A stretch of DNA of 64,000 nt from assembly GCA_049323755.1 (NCBI GenBank), contig JBMOPE010000028.1:109025-173024 (forward strand). The letters run 5' to 3'. Source of the DNA: BRHc4a sp049323755 (GTDB lineage Bacteria; Bacillota; Desulfotomaculia; Desulfotomaculales; Desulfocucumaceae). The notes beneath the pieces are model-generated. The model worked only from the letters and a program-made list of their open reading frames with translations. It was not told where the DNA came from and made no database searches. Within the stretch, counting starts at the first letter, position 1. Each line of letters opens with the position of its first letter. Made by a program: the position numbers and the translations under genes. Positions 7,259-16,358 of the stretch are shown here, in pieces.

Positions 7259-8575
7259 ATGCGTATAGTAAATTTTACCATGTCTAAAGAGCTGCAGAAA
7301 AAGTCACATAATCTTATCCCTGCAGGGGCACATACTTACTCCAAGGCAGATGATCAGTTTCCGGAACTCTCTCCGGGATTTATTGTACGGGGAAAAGGGG
7401 CTTATGTTTGGGATCTTGACGGCAACCAGTATATTGACTGGGGTATGGGACTGCGGTCAGTTATTCTGGGACATGCTTATGAGCCGGTATTGCAGGCGGT
7501 CAGAGAACAGCTGGAATTGGGGTCAAACTTTACCCGCCCTTCTCCTGTTGAGGTGGAATTAGCAGAATTGCTTGTGGATACTATCCCGTGCGCCGAGATG
7601 GTGAAATACGCCAAGAACGGATCCGATGTCACTGCCGCTGCCGTGAGATTAGCCCGGGCATATACCGGAAGAAAATATATAGCTATTTGCCGGGAGCACC
7701 CTTTTTTTAGCTTCTATGATTGGTTTATAGGAAGTACACCTGTTGATGCAGGAATACCGGAAGACATAAAGCAGCTGACTGTAAAATTCGGCTATAATGA
7801 CATAGCCAGCCTGGAAGAGCTGTTCCAAAGTTATCCGGGGCAAATTGCTGCTGTTATTTTAGAACCTGTTCAGGCGGACCCTCCAAAGGATAATTTTTTA
7901 CAAAGGGTAAGGCAATTGTGCGATCAAAGCGGGACAGTTATGATCCTTGATGAGATGATAACAGGTTTTCGCATGGATATACAGGGAGCACAGAGAATGT
8001 TTGAAGTAAAACCTGACCTTGCAACTTTTGGAAAGGCCATTGCCAATGGATTTTCTCTGGCAGTATTAACAGGAAAGAAAGAAATAATGGAGTTGGGTGG
8101 CATATATCATGATAAGCCAAAAGTATTCCTCCTTTCCGCAACAAATGGCGCGGAGACACATTCTTTAGCTGCGGGGGTAGCTACAATAAATGAATTAAAA
8201 AGGCATAACGTACCTTTACATATTGCCGGGATCGGCCAAAAGCTAATTGACGGAATAAACGCTATCGCGGGATCCATGTCCCTGGGGCAATACATCCGCG
8301 CATACGGCTACCCCTGTAGCCCTGTTTTGGAGTTTAAGGACCAGGAAGGTAATGTGTCTTTGCCGTTCAGGACGCTTTTTTTGCAGGAGACCATTACCCG
8401 GGGGGTAATGATGCCATATGTAGCAATATCTTTTGCTCATGGTGAAAGTGAACTTAAAAATACTTTGAAAGCTGTAGAAGACGCCTTTAAAGTTTATAAA
8501 AATGCATTAGACGATGGATTGGACAAGCACCTTAAAGGAAGACCTGTTAAGCCTGTATTCCGTAAGTATAATTAG
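7259..8575 (+). CDS. Class III PLP aminotransferase (glutamate-1-semialdehyde aminotransferase-like)
   Basis: 438 residues. Conserved elements: VRGKGAYVWDLDGNQYIDW (~45-63), KNGSDVTAAAVRLARAYTG (PLP phosphate site), LDEMITGF with the PLP-pyridine aspartate (~230-237), and FGKAIANG with the Schiff-base lysine at about 259. This is the GSA-aminotransferase subgroup (AT_III), but the genetic context argues against tetrapyrrole synthesis. Such enzymes occur in several surface-sugar clusters. With the oxidoreductase and cytidylyltransferase just upstream it probably installs an amino group on an unusual sugar. The start has AAGGGAAAAG ahead and lies 12 bases after the previous stop. Confidence 0.85.
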   Translation: MRIVNFTMSKELQKKSHNLIPAGAHTYSKADDQFPELSPGFIVRGKGAYVWDLDGNQYIDWGMGLRSVILGHAYEPVLQAVREQLELGSNFTRPSPVEVELAELLVDTIPCAEMVKYAKNGSDVTAAAVRLARAYTGRKYIAICREHPFFSFYDWFIGSTPVDAGIPEDIKQLTVKFGYNDIASLEELFQSYPGQIAAVILEPVQADPPKDNFLQRVRQLCDQSGTVMILDEMITGFRMDIQGAQRMFEVKPDLATFGKAIANGFSLAVLTGKKEIMELGGIYHDKPKVFLLSATNGAETHSLAAGVATINELKRHNVPLHIAGIGQKLIDGINAIAGSMSLGQYIRAYGYPCSPVLEFKDQEGNVSLPFRTLFLQETITRGVMMPYVAISFAHGESELKNTLKAVEDAFKVYKNALDDGLDKHLKGRPVKPVFRKYN

Positions 8576-8617
8576 AATTTATACGTTTACACTAAATAAT
8601 AATTTGAGGTTCTAATT

Positions 8618-10732
8618 ATGAACGATCATATTGAACAGGCATTAATGCACGAAAGAGAAGGCAATATTGAAGCAAGCGCCCGTTTTTATGAACAAGCTTT
8701 AGAACAATCTCCTAATGATAAAGATGTTTTGTATTTTACCGGAGCCTTTCTTTTCAGAACGGGCAATTATGAAGAGGCACTGGATATATTTGTGCGATGC
8801 TATAGCCATGAATTACAGACTGAAAGCATAAAAGAGGAGATATTAAATCATATAATTTCTGCTTATTATGAACCTAATAAAGATTTCTTAAAGGACATAT
8901 ACCAAAATAACATTAAAAATCTGAGGACGTATGAACATAATTATTTAAAACCTTTTTTGTCTTTTGATGAAATCCCTTTTATATGTGTACCAAAAAATGA
9001 TTACATCTACTATATTTTTGATAAAAATACCAAACAATTTGAAGAAATAATAGAAATATCAAATGACATAAGATTGGAATGCAGTTTAAAGAGGCACGAA
9101 TGCGTTATAATAGCTGATGTTTTTGATTTAAAAAAGCTGCAGCTAATTCACGAGCAGACATATGAAAAAATGCCAGACAATATAAAGATCCCTGTGTATC
9201 TTGTATGGTCTGATAACGAAATGATGTATAAGTACCTGCACATAACGGATTACGAGCCAGTAATCGGTTTAGGACGGTTTGTTTTTTTTTCCAACGACAA
9301 ATCTTCAATAGGTTTATTTTTTAAAGATCATCAGAGTATACCCCCCCAAAAGTACTATGATCAAGGGAATATTTTAAATGAAGTTCGTGCAATTATTAAC
9401 AAAGCAATAGATTTTCGAAACTGGGATCAAAAACAGAAAATGGAATTAATTAAAGATATTGCTGATAAATATGATAAAGATTATTATGAAAAGCTATTCT
9501 CTGGTTCTTATGATAAATATAGGATTTTGTTTATAACTACCAGATTTTCTACGGTTATTCAATATAGTACTAGGGACTGTATCAGCGGTTGTGAAGCATT
9601 AGGTATACAATGTGATTTGGTAATTGAAAAATCGGATATACACAGAGTTTTTGTTGGCGAATTACTGAACAAGATAATTAGATTTAGGCCAAATATAATT
9701 TTTCAAATTGATCATTTTAAATGGGAATACGAATTCTTACCCGAAAAATATATGTTTATTACCTGGGTACAGGATCCCATGGAGCATATTTTTTCCAGGG
9801 AAGCCGCTAAAAAATTAAGTTGGAATGAATTTGTTCTTGCTATGACGGGGGTTTTTAAAAGCGAACTTCATGATCTAGGATATCCGGATTTAAAGGTTTT
9901 ACATCAGACTATTCCTGTGAATCCAAAACTTTTTTATAAAAGGGAAATCTCAACTACTGAGAGGGAACATTTTGCTGCAGATATTGTATCTGTTACCCAC
10001 ACAAGCGATCCTGAAACCAGGTTAAGGAATTTGATTGAAATATATGCTGGTAACTTGGAATTGCGAAAAAAACAAAGGTTAAGAGCTATACTAAATCTTG
10101 CTTATGAAATAACTTATGAAAGAATTAATAATTCAGAAAACATTTTTACAAATAATGATTATAGGATGATACTAGAAAAGGCCGCACACCATTATGGAGA
10201 AAAAATAAATATACCTGATAGTTTTGTTTATAAGTTTGGCTTGGAGGTTGGAAACTCGCTTCACAGATTATTACCTATGATCTGGTTAGCTGAAAAAGGA
10301 TTTTCTATTAAACTGTGGGGTCAGGAATGGGATAGGAACGAAAAGCTTGCGAAATACTCTATGGGGGTAGCTGCACACGGAGAAGAACTGGCAAAAATAT
10401 ATACATGTGCAAAGATAACTATCGGTACACAACCTTATGTTACTTTACATTTCAGGGCGTTTGAATCCATGGCCTGTGGTTCTCTATTTCTATGCAAGAA
10501 ACTACCAACAGATCATGACCAGGATAATATATTAGAATACTTTATTGAAAATGAGGATTTTGTATTTTTTTATAGTAAAGATGACCTATTAAATAAGGTT
10601 GATTACTTTTTGAAAAACGATAGTGAAAGAAGGAGAATTGCGGAAAATGGGAGGAAAAAGGTGCTAAAAAACTTTACTTATAAAAAGGCTATGGAGAACT
10701 GGATATCTTTTGTCAAGACATCGATTAATTAG
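8618..10732 (+). CDS. TPR plus CgeB-like glycosyltransferase, 704 aa
   Basis: The N-terminal ~65 residues contain tetratricopeptide-type helices (ALMHEREGNIEASARFYEQA, then DVLYFTGAFLFRTGNYEEAL). Residues ~300-480 carry a GT-B-like domain (RILFITTRFSTVIQYS, FQIDHFKWEYEF). The last ~150 residues match the CgeB/glycosyltransferase-family-1 C-terminal domain (YVTLHFRAFESMACGSLFL, NGRKKVLKNFTYKKAMENW). It is probably a cytoplasmic flagellin or glycan glycosyltransferase acting after or beside Maf. The coding sequence is visibly richer in A and T than its neighbours, which suggests a separate history. Acceptor and donor cannot be told from the sequence. Confidence 0.8.
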   Translation: MNDHIEQALMHEREGNIEASARFYEQALEQSPNDKDVLYFTGAFLFRTGNYEEALDIFVRCYSHELQTESIKEEILNHIISAYYEPNKDFLKDIYQNNIKNLRTYEHNYLKPFLSFDEIPFICVPKNDYIYYIFDKNTKQFEEIIEISNDIRLECSLKRHECVIIADVFDLKKLQLIHEQTYEKMPDNIKIPVYLVWSDNEMMYKYLHITDYEPVIGLGRFVFFSNDKSSIGLFFKDHQSIPPQKYYDQGNILNEVRAIINKAIDFRNWDQKQKMELIKDIADKYDKDYYEKLFSGSYDKYRILFITTRFSTVIQYSTRDCISGCEALGIQCDLVIEKSDIHRVFVGELLNKIIRFRPNIIFQIDHFKWEYEFLPEKYMFITWVQDPMEHIFSREAAKKLSWNEFVLAMTGVFKSELHDLGYPDLKVLHQTIPVNPKLFYKREISTTEREHFAADIVSVTHTSDPETRLRNLIEIYAGNLELRKKQRLRAILNLAYEITYERINNSENIFTNNDYRMILEKAAHHYGEKINIPDSFVYKFGLEVGNSLHRLLPMIWLAEKGFSIKLWGQEWDRNEKLAKYSMGVAAHGEELAKIYTCAKITIGTQPYVTLHFRAFESMACGSLFLCKKLPTDHDQDNILEYFIENEDFVFFYSKDDLLNKVDYFLKNDSERRRIAENGRKKVLKNFTYKKAMENWISFVKTSIN

Positions 10733-10749
10733 ATTACGGGGTGGATTAA

Positions 10750-12309
10750 ATGGATATGGCAAAATCTTCAACAGAAGGTAAAATAATTACTCGAACATTG
10801 TTTAAACCTATCCGTGAAAAATATAGAAAAGAGGGTCGCAAGGTTGTTCACTGCCATGGAGTTTTTGATCTTCTGCACCCTGGACATATTGCCCATCTGG
10901 AAGAAGCCAGATCTTTGGGGGATGTGCTGGTTGTATCGATAACTACGGCTTCACATGTAAATAAAGGTCCGGGACGTCCCTATTTTTCAGATGAGTTACG
11001 CATGAAATCTTTGGCTGCTCTTGCCTGTGTTGACTACGTGTTGTTGTCGGAATTCCCAACTGCCCTGGAGATAATGGACGTTATCCAGCCTGATATATAT
11101 GTAAAAGGTCGTGAATATGCAGAAGATTCCAATGATGTTACCGGGAACATAGCCAGTGAAGTGGAAAAGGTTCGTTCCTATGGAGGAGATATATATTTTA
11201 CCGATGGGGTAGTGTTCAGTTCAACAAAAATTTTAAATCAAAATTTTCCGGTATTCCCTCCCGGTGTAAAAGATTTTGTGGCGGATTTCTCCTCCCGGCA
11301 CTCTTTTGATGAAATACGCAAAATAATTGATAATATTCAGCCGTTACGGGTATTGGTGGTAGGGGACATCATCATTGATGAATACGTTTTTTGTAGAGTT
11401 CAGGGTTTAATGTCTAAGGATAGGGCGCTGTCGGCCCGCTATGAGCGCGAGGAGCGTTATCTGGGCGGCGCCCTTGCGGTTGCCAGGCATTTAGCCAGTT
11501 TTTCCAATAATGTTACCCTGTGCGGGATCGTGGGAAACGAGCCTCACATTCACAGCCAGTTGCTAAATGATATGAGCAGGGTAATGATACTTGACCTCCA
11601 ATTTGATGATTGTTATCAAACTGTGGTAAAAAGACGCTTTATTGAGCGCCGTGGAATACGGGATGAATATGAAAAACTGTTTTCGGTAAATTATCTGGGT
11701 AATGGTTTCAGGGAAGACAGGGTTGAGCGGAAAGAATTCTATGATAAGCTGCAAAAACGTGTTCCTGATTTTGATATAGTATTAGTTGCGGATTATGGAC
11801 ATGGGCTAATTGACGAAAAAGTTATGGAAATACTGCAGTCTGAAGCAAGGTTTCTAGCGCTTAACTGCCAGACCAACTCTTCTAACTATGGCACAAACCT
11901 CATAACAAAATATAGACGGGCCGATTCATTTACTCTGGACGAAGCTGAATTGCGCCTGGCTTATTCCTCACGCTCGGGGGACGTTAAAAACCTTCTGCTT
12001 AAATTAAAGAATCATCTGAAAAGCAGCGCAGGGTGGCTGACTCTTGGCTCTATGGGATCGGTCAGTATAAACCGGGACAAGACTATGGAGAAAACACCAG
12101 CCTTTACCCTGACCGTAAAAGACACAGTGGGTGCGGGAGATGCATTTTTTGCGTTATCCAGTATATGTGCAGGTGTTAACGAGCCCATTGAAGTGGGGTC
12201 TTTTCTGGGTAACATTGCCGGAGCTTTGGCGGCTAATGTACTTGGAAATACCAGGGCGGTAAATAAGACTGATTTACTTAAGTATGCCTCAACGCTGCTT
12301 AAGTTTTAA
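10750..12309 (+). CDS. Nucleotidyltransferase - PfkB kinase fusion, HldE-like but with reversed domain order
   Basis: 519 residues. Residues ~36-50 (HGVFDLLHPGHIAHL) hold the HxGH motif of the cytidylyltransferase superfamily, with KGREYAEDSND further on. Residues ~195-515 form a PfkB sugar kinase: RVLVVGDIIIDEYVF, then LGGALAVARHLA, and the catalytic DTVGAGDAFFA at 458-468. E. coli HldE (RfaE) has the kinase first and the nucleotidyltransferase second; here the order is the opposite. HldE phosphorylates heptose-7-phosphate at C1 and later adenylylates heptose-1-phosphate. The GmhA- and GmhB-like genes at 21074 and 21642 would supply the missing steps of a nucleotide-heptose pathway. The nucleotide used (ATP, CTP or other) is unknown. 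Confidence 0.85.
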   Translation: MDMAKSSTEGKIITRTLFKPIREKYRKEGRKVVHCHGVFDLLHPGHIAHLEEARSLGDVLVVSITTASHVNKGPGRPYFSDELRMKSLAALACVDYVLLSEFPTALEIMDVIQPDIYVKGREYAEDSNDVTGNIASEVEKVRSYGGDIYFTDGVVFSSTKILNQNFPVFPPGVKDFVADFSSRHSFDEIRKIIDNIQPLRVLVVGDIIIDEYVFCRVQGLMSKDRALSARYEREERYLGGALAVARHLASFSNNVTLCGIVGNEPHIHSQLLNDMSRVMILDLQFDDCYQTVVKRRFIERRGIRDEYEKLFSVNYLGNGFREDRVERKEFYDKLQKRVPDFDIVLVADYGHGLIDEKVMEILQSEARFLALNCQTNSSNYGTNLITKYRRADSFTLDEAELRLAYSSRSGDVKNLLLKLKNHLKSSAGWLTLGSMGSVSINRDKTMEKTPAFTLTVKDTVGAGDAFFALSSICAGVNEPIEVGSFLGNIAGALAANVLGNTRAVNKTDLLKYASTLLKF

Positions 12310-12373
12310 GGGTTTCCTTCGATGGCAACAGGAAAAGTATTAAATGTTGTGGTAAGAGGAGGCAAAAAAGATT

Positions 12374-13438
12374 ATGTCTGACGAGTTCAGGATTGATACA
12401 CACAAGCTGATATTTCATCCCACCCGGGTTTCTGAGTGGCTGCAGGGAAAGAATATCTATCCCATTTATGTTGAAATAGCTCCCTCAGGAAATTGCAACC
12501 ACCGATGTATGTTTTGCGCACTAGATTATTTGGAGTACAAGCCTATTTTCTTAGATAAAGAACTCCTTCTAAGAAATCTTCAGGAAATGGCAGGCCGGGG
12601 TGTTAAAAGTGTAATGTACGCCGGTGAGGGAGAGCCTCTGTTGAATAAAAACACGCCTGACATAATAAGGCAGACCAGGCTTTTGGGAATAGATGTGGCG
12701 ATGACTACAAATGGGGTTTTGTTTTCCAAAGAAGTAGCAGAGGAATGCCTGGGGTCGTGTACATGGGTTCGGTTTAGCGTGAATGCCGGAACCTCTGGAA
12801 CCTACCATGAAGTTCATCGTGGCCGTCCCGAAGACTTTGAGAGAGTATTGACAAATCTGGGCAATGCTGTTGAGGTTAAAAGAAAAAAAGGACTAAAGAC
12901 CACTATTGGGGTCCAGATGCTTTTAATTCCTCAAAACTTCCATGAGGCAGTTTCAATGGGCAAGATTTTAAAGGAGATAGGCGTTGACTATTTTTCAATA
13001 AAACCTTTTTCTCAGCACCCGAAAAGCATTTGCACTATAGACCCTTCATTTAAATATGAAGATCATTTGGAAATAGAGCAACAGCTAGGTGAATTGTCAA
13101 ACGATACTTTCCGCATTGTCTTCCGATCAAATGCCATGAGAAAATTAAAGCTGTCACGGTCGTACCGTCGCTGCCTTGGCTTGCCTTTTTGGGCCTATAT
13201 AGATGCAAATGCCAGGGTATGGGCCTGCAGTGCCTATCTGGGTGATGAGAAATTTTGCTATGGCAGTTTGAAAGAAGAGAACTTTATGGGTATTTGGGAA
13301 GGTGAAAGACGCTCCAAGATATTGGCTTGGGTGAAAAATATGGATGTGACTGATTGCAGAGAGATATGTCGACTAGATGAAATTAATGCGTACCTTCATC
13401 AACTAAAAAATCCCGGAGGACATGTAAATTTTATATAG
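12374..13438 (+). CDS. Radical-SAM protein with SPASM-like C-terminus (first of a pair)
   Basis: 354 residues; GGAGGCAAAAAAG precedes the ATG. The CxxxCxxC cluster is C41-NHR-C45-MF-C48. GEGEPLLNK and TTNGVLF are the usual SAM-binding segments. Three or more cysteines in the last ~100 residues (RCLGLPFW, VWACSAYL, TDCREICRLDE) suggest a SPASM or twitch domain with auxiliary iron-sulfur ligands. It ends in HVNFI, nearly the same as HINFI at the end of the next gene, so the two are related. Radical-SAM/SPASM enzymes in sugar clusters may dehydrate, epimerise or deaminate sugars, or modify peptides. No substrate can be assigned. Confidence 0.85.
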   Translation: MSDEFRIDTHKLIFHPTRVSEWLQGKNIYPIYVEIAPSGNCNHRCMFCALDYLEYKPIFLDKELLLRNLQEMAGRGVKSVMYAGEGEPLLNKNTPDIIRQTRLLGIDVAMTTNGVLFSKEVAEECLGSCTWVRFSVNAGTSGTYHEVHRGRPEDFERVLTNLGNAVEVKRKKGLKTTIGVQMLLIPQNFHEAVSMGKILKEIGVDYFSIKPFSQHPKSICTIDPSFKYEDHLEIEQQLGELSNDTFRIVFRSNAMRKLKLSRSYRRCLGLPFWAYIDANARVWACSAYLGDEKFCYGSLKEENFMGIWEGERRSKILAWVKNMDVTDCREICRLDEINAYLHQLKNPGGHVNFI

Positions 13439-13468
13439 TTCAAAAAAATAATCGTTGGAGGAATCTTA

Positions 13469-14542
13469 ATGGAAATAAAATCAACACCATACAGCAGCCT
13501 TAAACTATTTGCTCACGCTGAGAAACTGGCAGCCATTAAAAGGGGAGAGCGAACTGCACCGTTATATATACGCATTAAACCTACAAATTCCTGCAATCAT
13601 AACTGCAATTATTGCCACTATGCTGGAGGGAAGTATCTGGACCTGGAAGGCGCAGAGGCAAGAAATCAAATTCCTTGGGAAAAAATGAAGGAAATAATAG
13701 ATGATATTGGAGAAATGGAAGTTAAGGCTATAACATTCAGCGGTGGTGGAGAACCTCTGGTTTATCCCAATATTTTAGAGGCAATGAATAGATTATTGGA
13801 AAAAGGGATCCAAATTTCTATTATAACAAACGGACACAGGCTAAAGGGTGATATTGCTGAGGTATTAACTAGAGCAAAGTGGGTAAGGATATCCTTTGAT
13901 GCCGCCAATGCAGAAACCTATTCTAAAATTCGTGGCATACCCCTGGATTCGTTTGATGCGGTCTGCAACAATATCGGTGAATTTGCTAAAATTAAGCCTG
14001 ATAATTGTGAACTAGGCATTAATTTTGTGATAAATCATGAAAATTCAGAACAGGTATATGAGGCCGGTAGAATGCTGCATGACTTAGGGGTTAATCATGT
14101 AAAATTCGCAGCTAGAATAACAACAGATGTCAATTCCTATCATGAACCCTTTAAGCAGAAAGTTATAGAACAAATTCGCCGTGTAGAAGATGAATTTACA
14201 CGGCCCGGTTTTTCGGTGATTAATAAATATGAAGAGGATTTCCATTTGTCTTCAGTATTTCATAGGCCTTATTCCTTTTGCCTAATTAAGGAGATAGTTA
14301 CAGTAATAGCTGCTGATAGCAAGGTATATTATTGTCATGATAAAGCATATCTGCAAAATGGAATAGTAGGTGACTTAAATAATCAATCTTTTAAGGAAAT
14401 ATGGTATTCTGCTGAAACTCAAGATAGATTTAAATGTTTTGACGCAGAAAAGGAATGCAGGCACCATTGTGTTTACGATGATAGAAATATTCTTTTGAAT
14501 ACCTTTTTATCATTAAGTGAAGATCATATTAATTTCATATAG
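13469..14542 (+). CDS. Radical-SAM protein with SPASM-like C-terminus (second of a pair)
   Basis: 357 residues; TTGGAGGAATCTTA precedes the ATG. The cluster motif is C42-NHN-C46-NY-C49. TFSGGGEPLVYPN is the glycine-rich SAM site and SIITNGHRL the following strand. The C-terminal part holds cysteines in YYCHDKAY, FKCFD, KECRHHCVYDD, as in SPASM domains, and ends HINFI. It has similar length and ends to the gene before it, from which it is probably an old duplicate. It is followed directly by the transketolase pair. A role in making or rearranging an island-specific sugar is inferred from position only. Confidence 0.85.
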   Translation: MEIKSTPYSSLKLFAHAEKLAAIKRGERTAPLYIRIKPTNSCNHNCNYCHYAGGKYLDLEGAEARNQIPWEKMKEIIDDIGEMEVKAITFSGGGEPLVYPNILEAMNRLLEKGIQISIITNGHRLKGDIAEVLTRAKWVRISFDAANAETYSKIRGIPLDSFDAVCNNIGEFAKIKPDNCELGINFVINHENSEQVYEAGRMLHDLGVNHVKFAARITTDVNSYHEPFKQKVIEQIRRVEDEFTRPGFSVINKYEEDFHLSSVFHRPYSFCLIKEIVTVIAADSKVYYCHDKAYLQNGIVGDLNNQSFKEIWYSAETQDRFKCFDAEKECRHHCVYDDRNILLNTFLSLSEDHINFI

Positions 14543-14549
14543 GGGGAGC

Positions 14550-15398
14550 ATGATGGATTATAACGAGCAGTCTTTGCCTGAAATAGCAAAAGAGTTGCGC
14601 CGGAAAATATTCAGAATGATTTTGCAGGGCGGGGGCGGACACATTGGCGGTTCCTTTTCAATAGTAGAGATTCTCACTGCCCTCTATTTCGGCGGGGTTA
14701 TGCGATATGATCACCGCAACCCGGATTTACCGGAACGGGACAGGTTCATATTAAGCAAAGGGCATGCCAGTGCTGCACTTTATGCTGTCCTGGCACAGGC
14801 AGGCTTTTTTGAGGAAAACCTGCTTGATACTTTTGTTCAGCCAGGGTCAACACTGGGTGGACATCCAAACGTACATGAAGTTACCGGGGTTGAGGCCTCC
14901 ACCGGAGCCTTGGGCCATGGCTTATCTTATGCCGCAGGAGTTGCCCTGGCCGGTAAATTAGACCAAAAGGATTACCGGGTATTTGTTTTGCTCGGCGATG
15001 GGGAGTGCCAGGAAGGATCAGTCTGGGAAGCCGCCCTTTTTGCTGCTCATCAAAGACTGGGGAATCTGACAGCCATTGTAGATTACAATAAACTTCAAGC
15101 AATGGACCGTCTGGATAATATCATTCAAATGGAGCCTTTAGCAGATAAATGGAGTGCCTTTGGCTGGGAAGTAACAGAGGTGGATGGTCACAATATTTAC
15201 GCATTGGCAGATATACTTGGGCAAGACGTTGTTGAGGACGGGCCTCCTCGATTGATTATTGCCCATACTTTAAAGGGGAAGGGGGTTTCCTTTATGGAAA
15301 ATGCCCCGTTGTGGCATTACCGGCTGCCAAATCAAGAAGAAATGAGGATTGTTATTGAGGAATTAGGACTTATAACGGAGGAAAAGGAGCAGGCATGA
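14550..15398 (+). CDS. Transketolase, N-terminal (TPP-binding) subunit
   Basis: 282 residues. I chose the ATG at 14550 (or 14553), just after AGGGGGAG; an in-frame ATG at 14517 lies inside the previous gene. GHIGGSFSIVEILTALYF, SKGHASAALYAVLA, and the TPP/Mg motif GDGECQEGSVWEA (149-161) are typical of split transketolases. It transfers two-carbon ketol units using thiamine diphosphate. The C-terminal half is the next gene, overlapping by four bases. Split transketolases of this sort often sit in carbohydrate or secondary-metabolite clusters and need not be the housekeeping enzyme. Here it could make a sedoheptulose-type precursor for the heptose module, or add a two-carbon branch to a sugar. 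Confidence 0.9.
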   Translation: MMDYNEQSLPEIAKELRRKIFRMILQGGGGHIGGSFSIVEILTALYFGGVMRYDHRNPDLPERDRFILSKGHASAALYAVLAQAGFFEENLLDTFVQPGSTLGGHPNVHEVTGVEASTGALGHGLSYAAGVALAGKLDQKDYRVFVLLGDGECQEGSVWEAALFAAHQRLGNLTAIVDYNKLQAMDRLDNIIQMEPLADKWSAFGWEVTEVDGHNIYALADILGQDVVEDGPPRLIIAHTLKGKGVSFMENAPLWHYRLPNQEEMRIVIEELGLITEEKEQA

Positions 15399-16330
15399 GA
15401 AACGCATATCTATCTGCGCTATATGAACTGGCAAAAGAGGATCCTCGGGTTTTTGCGCTGGTTGCAGACAACGGAGCCATTGTTTACGACAAATTCCGGG
15501 AAAAATTCCCTAATCAGTTTATCAATTTTGGGATTTCCGAGGCCAACATGGTAACAGTTGCAGCAGGGCTTGCAAGTTGTGGCAAAATTCCATTTGCCTA
15601 TACTATTATTCCCTTCCTTACCATGAGAGCATATGAGCAGGTACGCAACGATGCATGCCTTCAAAAAAGAAATGTGAAGCTGGTTGGAATTGGTGCAGGT
15701 TTTGTATACAGCACTTTAGGACCGACACACCATGCTATTGAAGACGTTGCAATTATGAGGGTTTTGCCTAATATGACCGTTATTTCGCCTGCCAGTCCTC
15801 TTGAAGCCCAGAAAGCCACTGTGGCTGCAGCCAGGATTGATGGCCCGGTTTACCTGAGGTTGGGAACTACAAAAGAGCCTGAAATATATGAAAATGATTA
15901 CGTTTTTCATGTGGGTAGGGGTGTAACCCTTGCGGAGGGAAAGGACCTGACCATAATAGCAACCGGATCTATAGTTTTTGATGCCTTGCAGGCGGTCAGT
16001 TTCCTTAATGAAAAAGGAATTTCTACAAGGCTAATAAATCTGCATACAATAAAGCCAATTGACAAAGAAATTATTCTACAGGCGGTAGAAGAGACAGGGG
16101 CTATTTTAACTGTGGAGGAGCATAGCGTAATAGGCGGCATGGGAAGCGCAGTGGCGGAGTTGCTTCAGGAAAATGGCTGTTTTAATGTAGTTTTTCAGAG
16201 GATGGGATTAAATGACTGTTTTTGCACGGGGTATGGCTCTCATCAGTATTTAAAGGAGATAAACCACCTTTCAATAGTTGATATTAAGGAAAAGGCCATA
16301 TCATTATTCCAAAGGAAAATAAGAGATTAA
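15395..16330 (+). CDS. Transketolase, C-terminal (pyrimidine-binding) subunit
   Basis: 311 residues, ATGA overlap with the N-terminal subunit. FINFGISEANMVTVAAGLA holds the conserved glutamate that activates the TPP pyrimidine ring. AYTIIPFLTMRAYEQVRNDAC and GPTHHAIEDVAIMRVLPNMTV are typical of the Pyr domain, and the last ~120 residues are the transketolase C-terminal domain (LINLHTIKPIDKEII, VEEHSVIGGMGSA). With the preceding gene it forms an alpha2-beta2 enzyme. The tight coupling suggests strict one-to-one production. See the N-terminal subunit for possible roles. Confidence 0.9.
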   Translation: MRNAYLSALYELAKEDPRVFALVADNGAIVYDKFREKFPNQFINFGISEANMVTVAAGLASCGKIPFAYTIIPFLTMRAYEQVRNDACLQKRNVKLVGIGAGFVYSTLGPTHHAIEDVAIMRVLPNMTVISPASPLEAQKATVAAARIDGPVYLRLGTTKEPEIYENDYVFHVGRGVTLAEGKDLTIIATGSIVFDALQAVSFLNEKGISTRLINLHTIKPIDKEIILQAVEETGAILTVEEHSVIGGMGSAVAELLQENGCFNVVFQRMGLNDCFCTGYGSHQYLKEINHLSIVDIKEKAISLFQRKIRD

Positions 16331-16358
16331 CAAACCTATAGCCTGAAGGAGTGGAAAA

